DNA of 64,000 bases, taken from assembly GCF_003610295.1 (NCBI RefSeq), contig NZ_RAPV01000001.1, forward strand, positions 4,960,001 to 5,024,000. Reading direction: 5' to 3'. Positions 44,854 to 52,598 of this stretch are shown here, piece by piece; positions within the stretch are counted from its first letter, which is position 1, and every line of letters begins with the position of its first letter. The translations under genes were made by a program, and so were the position numbers. The notes under the pieces are model-generated. The model searched no databases, was not told the DNA's origin, and saw only the letters and a program-made list of their open reading frames with translations. The DNA comes from Paraburkholderia sp. BL23I1N1 (GTDB taxonomy: Bacteria > Pseudomonadota > Gammaproteobacteria > Burkholderiales > Burkholderiaceae).

Positions 44854-45636
44854 TCAACCACCGTCCGCCACGTGGCAAGCATGATCGAGCAAACCTTCCG
44901 CCGAGCCGCTGCCATTGTTGGCATCCAGGGCACTATTCACGACGAGCCAGCCGTCCTTCTCGGCCGACGGCCCCGCGCCGGTCACAAGAATGGTTTGCAT
45001 GGCCATCGCTGCGCTGTTTGTATTATCACGCGCGACGATGCGAAACGGATTGTTCGCCTGACCAAGTGAGGTGACGCGCATGATCCGGTAGCGCTGGCCG
45101 CCGAGCGTATCCCATTGCCACTCGCCGGGCGTGTCCTTCGCGTGACGCGCGAGTGCGTCGCTCACGTCACCCTGCATGCAATCGATATGGATATGCAACT
45201 GGTTTTGCGTGCGGCGATATTGCGAGTTGATCTCGAGTCCGAGTTGATTGTCGGGCAAATCCCGCTTGACGGACTTCTCTACATAAAGCCGCGACGTCCA
45301 CGCGTCGTCCCAGTAGTTTTGTGCATTCGGCGCCAGCACGAGTGGGCTTTCTATACCGGTGACGCGGTCGGTCGGAATCAACAGATGCTGTGAGCGGCCG
45401 ACAATATCCTTCAGGATTGCATAGCGTTTGTCGAGATCGACGAACGTGCACTGGCCCGGCGTGCCGGTGGCCTGTTGCGACGGCACGCAGCGCATATCGA
45501 CAATCTTCCAGAGCGCGTTCGAATCGACGGCGGCGAGGCGCGCGCAGGCAGTGGCGGCGAGCGCGACCGCCACGACAGCGACGGTTCGCCAAAGCGTTTG
45601 CCGAAGATGGGCTGGGTATGACGCGTTCATCGGCAT
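44854..45636 (-). CDS. cdh: CDP-diacylglycerol pyrophosphatase
   Basis: This 260-residue enzyme of the Cdh family has the family blocks ALWKIVDMRCVPSQ, CTFVDLDKRYAILKDIVG, QHLLIPTDRVTGIESPLVL and QLHIHIDCM (HIH is part of the HIT-like active site). It hydrolyses CDP-diacylglycerol to CMP and phosphatidate at the membrane. The N-terminus has a hydrophobic segment ending VALAATACARL, which is either a membrane anchor or a lipobox (ATAC). The start is uncertain: ATG 45636 (MPMNASYP) or 45630, and further in-frame ATGs lie upstream toward the amidase gene. It follows the amidase gene on the same strand after 68 bp. Confidence 0.87.
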   Translation of the reverse strand: MPMNASYPAHLRQTLWRTVAVVAVALAATACARLAAVDSNALWKIVDMRCVPSQQATGTPGQCTFVDLDKRYAILKDIVGRSQHLLIPTDRVTGIESPLVLAPNAQNYWDDAWTSRLYVEKSVKRDLPDNQLGLEINSQYRRTQNQLHIHIDCMQGDVSDALARHAKDTPGEWQWDTLGGQRYRIMRVTSLGQANNPFRIVARDNTNSAAMAMQTILVTGAGPSAEKDGWLVVNSALDANNGSGSAEGLLDHACHVADGG

Positions 45637-45704
45637 GCGGATCGATACTTTATTTAGCGGTGTTTTAAGCGGCATCTTGGGCGGCATCTTCTTCTTTAAA
45701 GCCG

Positions 45705-47159
45705 TCAGAGCACCGGCGCCGGCAGCAGTCCGAGCAATTGCTCGAATGCGACGCCGATCGCCAGCAGCGGTCGGTCCTCGCCGAGTGGCCCGTCCAGTTC
45801 CAGGCCGACCGGCAGGCCGCTTGCGGTCATCCCGGCCGCCAGCGACAAGCCTGGAATGCCGGACGTGCTGGCCGGGTCGGTATTGCGCAGGAACGCGTCC
45901 ATCGTGTCGATCGGCGCGGCGCCGTCGATCGAGACAGTGGACGAACCGTTCAGGTCGTCGATCGGCACCGCGGCGAGACGCGTGGTCGGGAACAGCAGCG
46001 CGTCGAGATGTTCGTCGGCGAACGTCGCGGCGACATACTGCTGCAAGCGCGGCCGCCATTGCCGCAGGGCTGCGTCGTAATGGGCGCCGAGCACGTCGGC
46101 GAGCACACCGTCGTAGATCGCGCGCACGTCCGGGCTTGCGATGCGGGCCGCCATTTCAGCCACGGTCCTGACCGGTGCATCGTTGGCGATGAGCCAGGCA
46201 AGCACGTCCTCGCGCGGCTCATGGATCGCGATCGGGCCGCCTACCTTGCCGTTCAAGGTTTCCAGCTCGCTCATCGCAACAGGCACGAAGATGACGCCCG
46301 CTCCTGCGAGCCGGCGCAAGGCGGCTTGCGCAACGTCATCCACCTGGCTTTCGAGCCCTTCCCAGAGCGGCGCGGGCAAGCCGATGCGCAAGCCGTTCAA
46401 CGTGAGCGCGGGCAGCGCTCCCGCTCCGGTAATCACGCCGTCGAGCAAAGCAATATCGGCGACTGTGCGCGCCATCGGTCCCACCGTATCGCGTGTATGG
46501 CTGATCGGCACGACGGCATTCGGGTCGTGATAGCGCCGCTCGGCGGCGCCGTTACCCACTGACGGACGAAATCCCGCGATGCCTGTCAACGCCGCCGGAA
46601 TGCGGGTCGAGCCGCCGGTGTCGGTGCCGAGACCTGCGGGCGCGATGCGCGCGGCGATCGCGGCGGCGGTGCCGCCAGACGAGCCGCCGGGGATCAGCGT
46701 GGGGTCGTACGGATTGCGCACCGGTCCGGCATGCGTGGCGAAGTTCGTACTGGTGATGCCGAACGCGAGTTCGTGCATGTTGGCTTTGCCGAGCACGATC
46801 GCGCCGGCATCGAGAAGCCGTTGTACCGAAGGCGCGTTGGTCTTCGGTACGAAGCCCTCCAGAGCGGGCGTGCCCGCCGAGGTCTGCAAGCCTGCCGTGT
46901 TGATGTTGTCTTTCACGACGATGGGCAAACCGGCGAGCGGCAATTGCGCTTTGGCTTCGGGTGGCAACGCGTCGATGCGCTGCGCCGCGGCTAGCGCGCC
47001 GTCGAGGTCGAGCGTGGTGAGCGCATTGAGGCTCGCGAGCGACGCCGCGCGCGCCAGCAGCGTGGCCATATAGTCGGCGGCTTTGAGGCGCCCGGACTGG
47101 ATCGCGGCGACCGCTTCCGTGGCGGTTAGGGCCAACTGTTCATCGACGGTCCATGTCAT
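45705..47159 (-). CDS. Amidase-signature family hydrolase
   Basis: This 484-residue amidase has the Ser-cisSer-Lys triad: Lys83 (LPIVVKDNINTAG), Ser160 (IPGGSSGGTAAAIAAR) and nucleophile Ser184 (GTDTGGSTRIPAA). The C-terminal part has GIPGLSLAAGMTASGLPVGL. It hydrolyses an amide of unknown type; the overall layout is close to indoleacetamide hydrolases and similar aryl-amidases, but the substrate cannot be set. ATG 47159 (MTWTVDEQLAL) is the natural start. An IS4-family element lies about 70 bp upstream. Confidence 0.88.
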   Translation of the reverse strand: MTWTVDEQLALTATEAVAAIQSGRLKAADYMATLLARAASLASLNALTTLDLDGALAAAQRIDALPPEAKAQLPLAGLPIVVKDNINTAGLQTSAGTPALEGFVPKTNAPSVQRLLDAGAIVLGKANMHELAFGITSTNFATHAGPVRNPYDPTLIPGGSSGGTAAAIAARIAPAGLGTDTGGSTRIPAALTGIAGFRPSVGNGAAERRYHDPNAVVPISHTRDTVGPMARTVADIALLDGVITGAGALPALTLNGLRIGLPAPLWEGLESQVDDVAQAALRRLAGAGVIFVPVAMSELETLNGKVGGPIAIHEPREDVLAWLIANDAPVRTVAEMAARIASPDVRAIYDGVLADVLGAHYDAALRQWRPRLQQYVAATFADEHLDALLFPTTRLAAVPIDDLNGSSTVSIDGAAPIDTMDAFLRNTDPASTSGIPGLSLAAGMTASGLPVGLELDGPLGEDRPLLAIGVAFEQLLGLLPAPVL

Positions 47160-47217
47160 TGCAGGCGTCTCCTCGATCTGAAGTGTCGCCTATTCTGGCA
47201 CAGCCGTTTAAAGGCCG

Positions 47218-47227
47218 ATGCTAAACG
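47218..47227 (+). repeat. Target-site duplication, left copy
   Basis: ATGCTAAACG here is identical to 48678-48687 on the other side of the IS4-family element. Confidence 0.93.
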
Positions 47228-48677
47228 CAATACTGTTCACTTGATGACCGCTTTCGGTGAAATTCGCTGATTCAGCGGCTCCGATCGTCGGCGTATCCGG
47301 AAGTTCGACATCTTTCGCTTCACGCCGCGGGGATTACGCTTGCCGCGGCTTTGCACGGCACGCCCACTGGCGATTTCCCGCAGTAAGCTGAGCCTCCAAC
47401 TTTGCCACTGCTCAGGGGGGAACGGCCGCCGCCTCGGGCAGGCGTCGGTTCAACACGCGTACGGCATGAACGAACGATAAGTCTTCCGGGTGCTGCCCGC
47501 TGTCCTGGGCAGCCTCATACATCAGTCGACGGATCGCCGCGTGGGTAAGCATTAACGCATAGAACTCCTGACGGACCAGATCAGGCGTCTTGCTACGCAG
47601 CACCTTCTTGCCGTCGCACAGATGTGTCTTGATCTCGTCAAACATCTCTTCTATTTTCCAGCGCCGGTGGTACAGCGCCGCGAGTTCTATGGCAGGCGCC
47701 ACCGCTGCGTCCAGCAGATTGGTGATCAGGCGATACTGCGGCTCGGCATCAGGCACACCTTCCAGGCGATACTCGATGACCCGCACCTGCATGCCGTTGC
47801 GCTGGTGTCGCCTGTCGGTGTCACTGGCATAGACAGTGCTCAGGTACGAACCATCTGCCAGCGGCACTTCGCACGGCAGCCGCAAATTCGACTTCACGCG
47901 CCACAGCAGCTTCGCTCCGGTGGCCACCGCGTCGCGCCACATGTCATAGCCATAGAACAGGCGATCGGCCAGCACCAGCATGTCGTCCGAGAATGCCGGA
48001 AACAGCTGGCGTGTGAGCGCCTGTTCGCTGTGCTCGCATACCCCGCCCATCTGGACCTCACACAGCGCGTGCGTCGCACATTCGGCCAGCGCTACGAAGC
48101 GAATCTGCGGATACGCGGCCTCACCGCGCCCTCCCTGCGCATATCCGAACGCTTGCGCATTGGCCTTCTCATCGGGCACATCCAGCGTGGAGCCGTCCAC
48201 GCTCATGACCCGATAGCCCGCATAGTCGCCGCCTGCGGTTCGTGGGTGTTGCGCCGCCTGCCGGGCGAACAGCTCGCGCATCACCTGCCATCCCAGGCGT
48301 GCGCGACCCTGCGAGATCGCCGCCTTGCTGACCTGCGCGTCGCGTACCTGGTCGCCGTAGATGCGCCGCAGTCCCTCGATCACCAGACGAAACACTTCCT
48401 CATAGGCCACGCGCGGATACAGGCACATCGCCATCACGAAATACACCAGCACTTCACGCGGCATGTCGCGGCGCACGCGCGTCTGCACGCCGCACTTCGT
48501 GAGCGCCTCCTTGACCTGTCCCAGGGAGCAGTTCAGCGCCAGATACCCCACCGCCAGATAGTCCGCGAGCCGCGCCCCGCCTGGCAGCGTTGCTTCCGTT
48601 CTTGCCATCCTTCAAGCTCTTCTTGTTGGTTCAGAGGCTTGAAAGTTAACACAAATTTGAGCTTGTTAACAGTATTG
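47228..48677 (-). mobile_element. IS4-family insertion sequence (1450 bp) with 10-bp target duplication
   Basis: The ends CAATACTGTT (47228-47237) and its complement AACAGTATTG (48668-48677) are inverted repeats that extend to 12 of 13 matches. The decamer ATGCTAAACG occurs directly before the left end (47218-47227) and directly after the right end (48678-48687), a perfect target-site duplication of the length typical for IS4-family members. One full-length transposase gene is inside. The intact duplication and gene point to a recent insertion in the gap between the amidase gene and a small gene. Confidence 0.93.
47412..48608 (-). CDS. IS4-family transposase
   Basis: This 398-residue DDE transposase has the IS4 N-terminal domain (about 10-95: ADYLAVGYLALNCSLGQVKE) and a catalytic core. 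First Asp lies in YRVMSVDGSTLDVPD, second Asp in MLVLADRLFYGYDMW, and the Y-(2)-R-(3)-E-(6)-K signature in LYHRRWKIEEMFDEIKTHL. No frameshift or stop interrupts it. ATG 48608 is 70 bp inside the right end. It should move the element by a DDE cut-and-paste mechanism. Confidence 0.92.
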   Translation of the reverse strand: MARTEATLPGGARLADYLAVGYLALNCSLGQVKEALTKCGVQTRVRRDMPREVLVYFVMAMCLYPRVAYEEVFRLVIEGLRRIYGDQVRDAQVSKAAISQGRARLGWQVMRELFARQAAQHPRTAGGDYAGYRVMSVDGSTLDVPDEKANAQAFGYAQGGRGEAAYPQIRFVALAECATHALCEVQMGGVCEHSEQALTRQLFPAFSDDMLVLADRLFYGYDMWRDAVATGAKLLWRVKSNLRLPCEVPLADGSYLSTVYASDTDRRHQRNGMQVRVIEYRLEGVPDAEPQYRLITNLLDAAVAPAIELAALYHRRWKIEEMFDEIKTHLCDGKKVLRSKTPDLVRQEFYALMLTHAAIRRLMYEAAQDSGQHPEDLSFVHAVRVLNRRLPEAAAVPP

Positions 48678-48687
48678 ATGCTAAACG
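48678..48687 (+). repeat. Target-site duplication, right copy
   Basis: ATGCTAAACG here is identical to 47218-47227 on the other side of the IS4-family element. Confidence 0.93.
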
Positions 48688-48714
48688 GTACAAGACGGCA
48701 TGCGTTTGCCGCCG

Positions 48715-48930
48715 TTACTGGTGGCTGTCGATCCACATGCGTCCCCATCGGAACGCATAAGCGAGCGCGTGTTCTTCATCGAAGAAATAATCGAGTGCGT
48801 CGAACGAGTAGGCCTGAGCCTGGTTTGCCGTGGTTTTCTCGATGGTCAGATTGGCGGCGAACAGACCGTTGGGCAGTTGTTGCGCGGCCGGCGCAACTTC
48901 GTAGCCCTTGTAGCGGATGTGTGAATTCAT
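48715..48930 (-). CDS. Small conserved protein (DUF6566-like), unknown function
   Basis: This 71-residue protein starts MNSHIRYKGYEVAPAAQQLP and continues NGLFAANLTIEK, ending FDEEHALAYAFRWGRMWIDS. It resembles short Burkholderiales proteins of the pattern YKGYxVxPxAxQLPxGxFxxxLxIE that occur in many copies; I believe these are DUF6566-type, but am not certain. ATG 48930 is preferred over the longer frame to 49077, which has no similarity. The IS4 element ends 38 bp past its stop. Confidence 0.65.
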   Translation of the reverse strand: MNSHIRYKGYEVAPAAQQLPNGLFAANLTIEKTTANQAQAYSFDALDYFFDEEHALAYAFRWGRMWIDSHQ

Positions 48931-49316
48931 GGTCGTGGCAGTGAATGTGCCCGAGTGTGTTGCTAAAGAGCCGGCGCGGGACGCAACCCAGTGCGTCAGG
49001 CAGCCGGTGAGTGAGCGGGCAGGATCAAGCGTAGGCCGCGCCGCGCAGCGGGTGAACCATTCTTTCCTCGTAAGCAAATCAGCGAGCTTCGGGATCGGTT
49101 TTCAGGAGGCCGGATCGGACGATAGTCGCCGAGCGTGAAGACACTATCCGGCCTTGTTGGCGGATCGTCTGTTATGTGGCGCACGGTTTGGAACGGGGGT
49201 GGAGGAGGCGGGTGGAGCAAACCAGCCGGTAAAAAGGACTCACGAAGGACTCACGAAGAATTCGCGGAGAGTTCGTGGACCGCAAGCCGCGATCCACGAT
49301 GTCATGCGACTCGCGC
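48931..49316. other. 386-bp gap with a short direct repeat
   Basis: No gene is supported. The sequence GGACTCACGAA is present twice in tandem (about 49236-49257). It lies just past the stop of the flavin reductase gene, which reads away from it. Confidence 0.45.
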
Positions 49317-49976
49317 TTAAACTGCGTGCAACAAGCGGGCGGGTTGCGCTTCCTTGACTGCATGCGCGAGCGGCGCGGCTATCGGCGCGCGATGCGCGTT
49401 GAACGCCAGCGCGAATTGCACGGCCTGCTGGCCGACCGTGGCAAGCTGGTCGACGACCTTGACGTCGGAACAGGTGTCGACGGTGTCGAAGCGTGTTTCC
49501 AGCGTGTTGATCCCGGCGCCGAACGGCGTGGGCCAGCCGCGCAGGGCATGGACGATCGAGCGCAGCGATGTCAGCACCGAGCCGGCAGCCTGCCAGCCAT
49601 ATGCCGTGACGATACAGCCGACCGCGCGGCCATCCAGATACGGCCGCTCATCGGCGCGCAGTTCCTCGAGCGTGTCCAGCGCGTTCTTGACGAGGCCCGA
49701 GACGCCGCCGTGATAGCCGGGTGTCGCGATGATCAGCGCGTCTGCATGGCGCACGGCTTCAATCAGTTCCAGCTGTTCGTCGGTGCGGTGAGGGTCTTCC
49801 GGGGCGTAATGGGGCAGGCTATGCAGGAACGTGCCGCCAAACAGGCGGGTAGTCGCGCCCGCGGCTTGCGCGCCGCGCAGCGCAAAGCCGAGCGCGCGCT
49901 CGGTCGAGGACGCCGCGCGTGTCGTGCCGCCGATGCCAACGACAAGCGGCCGGCGCTGATGATCGAAACTGGTCAA
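49317..49976 (-). CDS. NADPH-dependent FMN reductase-type flavoprotein
   Basis: This 219-residue flavodoxin-like reductase begins with the FMN phosphate loop GIGGTTRAASSTERAL (about 14-29) and continues with IIATPGYHGGVSGLVKNALD, the second FMN contact of the family. It probably reduces FMN or quinones with NADPH and may serve a monooxygenase. The start is taken at TTG 49976, which has GAAGGAG at seven-base spacing; the frame extends nine codons further without a site. It is divergent from the region with the candidate small RNA. Confidence 0.83.
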   Translation of the reverse strand: MTSFDHQRRPLVVGIGGTTRAASSTERALGFALRGAQAAGATTRLFGGTFLHSLPHYAPEDPHRTDEQLELIEAVRHADALIIATPGYHGGVSGLVKNALDTLEELRADERPYLDGRAVGCIVTAYGWQAAGSVLTSLRSIVHALRGWPTPFGAGINTLETRFDTVDTCSDVKVVDQLATVGQQAVQFALAFNAHRAPIAAPLAHAVKEAQPARLLHAV

Positions 49977-50225
49977 CGAAATGCTCCTTCGGTAGCGGCT
50001 CACGGAACGCTGGCGCGGGGCTGCGCGCAGCGGAACCGGGGCGAACCGGACTTTGAAGTGTCATCTTAATGACCGCCGCGACCCGGGCGAAGCGACTTTT
50101 TGTTCTAACGATATAACCGCCCGGGATTATCGCCGGCTCAGTGAGCCGTCTGACGGATGTTTCGAACCCGATACGCCGCTTTGTGCGAAGCAGTTGAAGC
50201 CGCGCCGGATAAGCATATGGCGATC
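49977..50225. other. Upstream part of the gap before the candidate small RNA, with dyads
   Basis: No gene is supported. Two inverted repeats are present: CCCGGGCG/CGCCCGGG at 50082-50089 and 50118-50125 around an AT-rich centre, and CGGCTCA-G-TGAGCCG at 50134-50148. They could be protein-binding sites controlling the divergent reductase gene or the downstream RNA. A candidate promoter for the RNA is TTGAAG (50194-50199) and TATGGC (50216-50221) at 16-bp spacing. Confidence 0.4.
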
Positions 50226-50333
50226 CATTGTTTGGGGGCGCGATGATGCACGGCTATGATCGAGTCGTCTCCTCCATGACATCTCCTTGACATGGGACTC
50301 GGCCTCGCTACGTCAGTGGCGAGGCCTTTTTTT
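50226..50333 (+). ncRNA. Candidate small RNA with anti-Shine-Dalgarno loop
   Basis: A strong intrinsic terminator at 50301-50333 is preceded by no plus-strand gene; the nearest upstream gene points the other way. Just before it, CCATG (50274-50278) and CATGG (50291-50295) form a hairpin whose 12-base loop ACATCTCCTTGA contains the anti-ribosome-binding sequence TCTCCTT. A second such stretch (CTCCTCC) lies at 50269-50275. C/U-rich loops of this kind are typical of regulatory RNAs that block ribosome binding sites. The 5' end near 50226 is a guess from a weak promoter. Size would be about 108 bases. Confidence 0.45.
50301..50333 (+). terminator. Rho-independent terminator
   Basis: GGCCTCGC (50301-50308) pairs perfectly with GCGAGGCC (50319-50326) and is followed at once by seven T residues (50327-50333). 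It works only in the plus direction; the minus side has no U-run. It ends the candidate small RNA about 130 bp before the J-domain gene. Confidence 0.9.
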
Positions 50334-50459
50334 CGTCTGGCCTTTCGGTGGCATAGACATGGCATAGAGGTGGCACAAGCGCGCACCGCTTCACGATAAA
50401 GCCGTTTTTCGCATGCTACGATGACTCGCGACGCGATTCCCGGCGAGGTCGAACACGCA

Positions 50460-51167
50460 ATGGCAACCCTATATGACACGCTCGGTGTGCACATGCATGC
50501 CACAGACGAAGAAATCAAACGGGCCTACCGCAAGGCCGCGATGAAATGGCATCCGGATCGCAACAACGGCGCCGAAGCCGTGGCACGCGCCACCTTCCAG
50601 GAAATCAAGGACGCTTACGCGATCCTCTCCGATGCGGCGCAGCGCAAGGTGTACGACTCGGTTTATAGCGAGCAGATGCGCGGCTGGGAAGCACAGCGTG
50701 CGCGCCAGCAAAAAGCGCAGGCCGAACGCGAGGCGGCAACGCGTGCAGCGGACGAAGCGGCCTACGCCGAAATGGTGTCGCTCGCCATGCGTTTCGCCGA
50801 CGAAGGCCACAATCGCGACGTGCTATTCGGCGTGCTGCTAGGACGCCGATGCGAGACACAGCGGGCCACGCAGATCGCCGACAGTGTGTCGGCCCTGCAG
50901 GCGTCGCGGCGCAAGGCGGAGGAGGCGCCGGAGGTGGAAAAGCCGGAGGCCGCTGCCGAGGCGGCAGCAAAAGCGGCGGACGTCCCTGACATCCCTGACG
51001 TTTCAGCCGAGGAGGAGGCGACCGCCATGAACGACGGTGCCGCCAATCGCGACACGCCGACTAACCACGCCCACTCCGGCAAGCGCGAAGAAAGTGCAAG
51101 CGATGCCCACCCGGCCGGCGTACTGGGTGGACTCTGGTTCCAGTTCCTGAACGGCTTGCGCTTTTGA
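50460..51167 (+). CDS. J-domain (DnaJ-like) co-chaperone protein
   Basis: This 235-residue protein starts with a J domain (about 3-67: LYDTLGVHMHATDEEIKRAY, KAAMKWHPDRNN with the HPD tripeptide, IKDAYAILSDAAQRKVYD). An alanine- and charge-rich coiled region follows (about 75-105), then a low-complexity Glu/Ala/Asp region. No zinc-finger or CTD domains are present, so it is a type III J protein that recruits DnaK to an unknown client. The C-terminus ends with a hydrophobic GVLGGLWFQFLNGLRF. ATG 50460 (MATLYDTLG) is preferred to the earlier in-frame ATG 50421. Confidence 0.85.
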   Translation: MATLYDTLGVHMHATDEEIKRAYRKAAMKWHPDRNNGAEAVARATFQEIKDAYAILSDAAQRKVYDSVYSEQMRGWEAQRARQQKAQAEREAATRAADEAAYAEMVSLAMRFADEGHNRDVLFGVLLGRRCETQRATQIADSVSALQASRRKAEEAPEVEKPEAAAEAAAKAADVPDIPDVSAEEEATAMNDGAANRDTPTNHAHSGKREESASDAHPAGVLGGLWFQFLNGLRF

Positions 51168-51319
51168 AAAGACGATTGTGGCCGCTAGACCAGAGACCTA
51201 GACCGAATTGATATAGAGAGCGGCCTTCGGCGTTTGGGTAACCGCTTCTAAACTCACAGATACGTCTGTGACATGTTCGCTTGACCTCCACGTTGCAGAT
51301 TCCGAGAGGTACGACGGCC

Positions 51320-51520
51320 ATGGTTACCTTTATTTTTGTTGTCGCATTGGCGGCGTTCATCCCATACGTCGCAGCGCCCGGCATCGCGAACGGCGTCAAG
51401 GCGATCAACGCGCAGCCCGCGGCGATGCTGTTCGAAACGTCACCGGCGGCGTCCGACTCCAAAAGCGACGCGGCGAATCGGATCGTGACCGAACGGCCCG
51501 ACAGCGAGGCTTCCGTCTGA
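51320..51520 (+). CDS. Small single-pass membrane protein, unknown function
   Basis: This 66-residue protein starts MVTFIFVVALAAFIPYVAAP, a hydrophobic segment. A polar tail follows, AANRIVTERPDSEASV. ATG 51320 follows GAGAGGT. It is followed 12 bp later by another small frame with a good ribosome binding site, so the two may be co-translated. No family recognised. Confidence 0.45.
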   Translation: MVTFIFVVALAAFIPYVAAPGIANGVKAINAQPAAMLFETSPAASDSKSDAANRIVTERPDSEASV

Positions 51521-51532
51521 GGAGAAGCCGCC

Positions 51533-51673
51533 ATGCGAAAACGCAGCGGCATTTCACCGGCCGTGCCGCGAAGGCCGCCGCTGGACCGGCGCGCGTTCGA
51601 CAGCATATTGAAAGACTCCAATTTGCGCTGCTGCACCCCGTCGCAAACACAACATGCGATGCCCGTGGCTTGA
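51533..51673 (+). CDS. Small basic protein of 46 residues, unknown function
   Basis: The frame starts MRKRSGISPAVPRRPPLDRR at ATG 51533 with AGGAGAAG at five-base spacing, directly after the stop of the preceding small gene. It is rich in Arg and Pro and has a Cys-Cys pair (NLRCCTPSQ). The strong ribosome binding site and position support translation, but there is no homologue I know. Confidence 0.35.
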   Translation: MRKRSGISPAVPRRPPLDRRAFDSILKDSNLRCCTPSQTQHAMPVA

Positions 51674-51792
51674 CCGCCCTGGTAAAAATTCTCGTGGCGC
51701 AACAAATTAAGACATCGTAGTGTCACGAAGGTCGCAAGACTGGGCCGGCAGAATGACACAGATAGCTAAAAAAACATGTGTACGGGGTGAGC

Positions 51793-52275
51793 GTGACCAG
51801 AAAATACAAAGTGCTGTTTCTCTGTCGCGAGAATTCAGCACGCAGCATCATTGCGGAAGCTTTACTGCGCGAACTGGCTGGACACCGGTTCGACGCATTC
51901 AGCGCGGGGCCGGAGCCCACCGGGCGCGTTCATCCCATTGCGATCGCGCAATTGCGGCCGGGTATATCGGAGCTCGGCGTGCTCAGCCCGAAAAGCTGGC
52001 TGGAATTCACGGGCGAATGGGCGCCGCGGATGGACCTCGTCATCGCCATGGACGAATGCGTCGCCGGGCATCATGCGCCGCTCTTTCCCGGAGCGCCTTC
52101 ATTGTGTAGCTGGATCTTCGCCGATCCGCTCGCCGACGGAATGTCCGAGCCGGAGCGAGTCCGCGCGTTTGAAAAGGTGTTCTGGCAAATCGTGCGGCAG
52201 GTCAGCGCATTCATCGAATCGCCGCAGTACGCGGCGGCGCGGGAAACTGCCGCGAGCGCGGAGACGCCGGCCTAG
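51793..52275 (+). CDS. Low-molecular-weight phosphatase/arsenate reductase-like protein (ArsC)
   Basis: This protein of about 160 residues has the phosphate-binding loop VLFLCRENSARSIIAE (C-x5-R, with an extra Glu after Arg) and the acid-base aspartate region in WIFADPLADG. It resembles thioredoxin-type ArsC and low-molecular-weight tyrosine phosphatases. Without other ars genes nearby, phosphatase activity on proteins or small molecules is as likely as arsenate reduction. The start is uncertain among GTG 51778, 51787 and 51793; the last follows a GGGGTGA. It overlaps the end of the convergent H-NS-like gene by 4 bp. Confidence 0.78.
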   Translation: MTRKYKVLFLCRENSARSIIAEALLRELAGHRFDAFSAGPEPTGRVHPIAIAQLRPGISELGVLSPKSWLEFTGEWAPRMDLVIAMDECVAGHHAPLFPGAPSLCSWIFADPLADGMSEPERVRAFEKVFWQIVRQVSAFIESPQYAAARETAASAETPA

Positions 52276-52598
52276 CGGTTGTTCTGGCGCGCAAGCGGGC
52301 TGCCTGCGAACGGGTCGTTTACCCAGTCCACCTGTTTTTTCGGCTGCGGGGCGGGTGCCGGCGTAGCCGACAATTCGAAGTGGTCAATTGATTGACCTGC
52401 GCTGATTGCCTGTTTAAGCCATTGGGGCATTTCACCCTGGCCGTCCCAGCTATCTCCAGTTGCGCTACGGTAGCGTGCAGTCTTTTGCCCCTTCGGTTCG
52501 GCTGCCAGTACGGCGGCGAGGTCTTCTGGTTTGATACCAAACTCTTCCATGCGATGGCGGAGATACGCAATCATGCTATCTCGCTTCCTTTCGTCCAT
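52272..52598 (-). CDS. Short H-NS-family DNA-binding protein
   Basis: This 108-residue protein has the H-NS C-terminal DNA-binding pattern: ARYRSATGDSWDGQGEMPQW followed by LKQAISAG (about 42-69), including the GQGEMP turn that enters the minor groove of AT-rich DNA. The N-terminal 38 residues are predicted helical (MIAYLRHRMEEFGIKPEDLA) but are shorter than the oligomerisation part of full H-NS. The C-terminal tail is Pro-rich. It may silence foreign DNA or modulate a longer H-NS protein. It is convergent with the ArsC-like gene, with a 4-bp overlap. Confidence 0.8.
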   Translation of the reverse strand: MDERKRDSMIAYLRHRMEEFGIKPEDLAAVLAAEPKGQKTARYRSATGDSWDGQGEMPQWLKQAISAGQSIDHFELSATPAPAPQPKKQVDWVNDPFAGSPLARQNNR

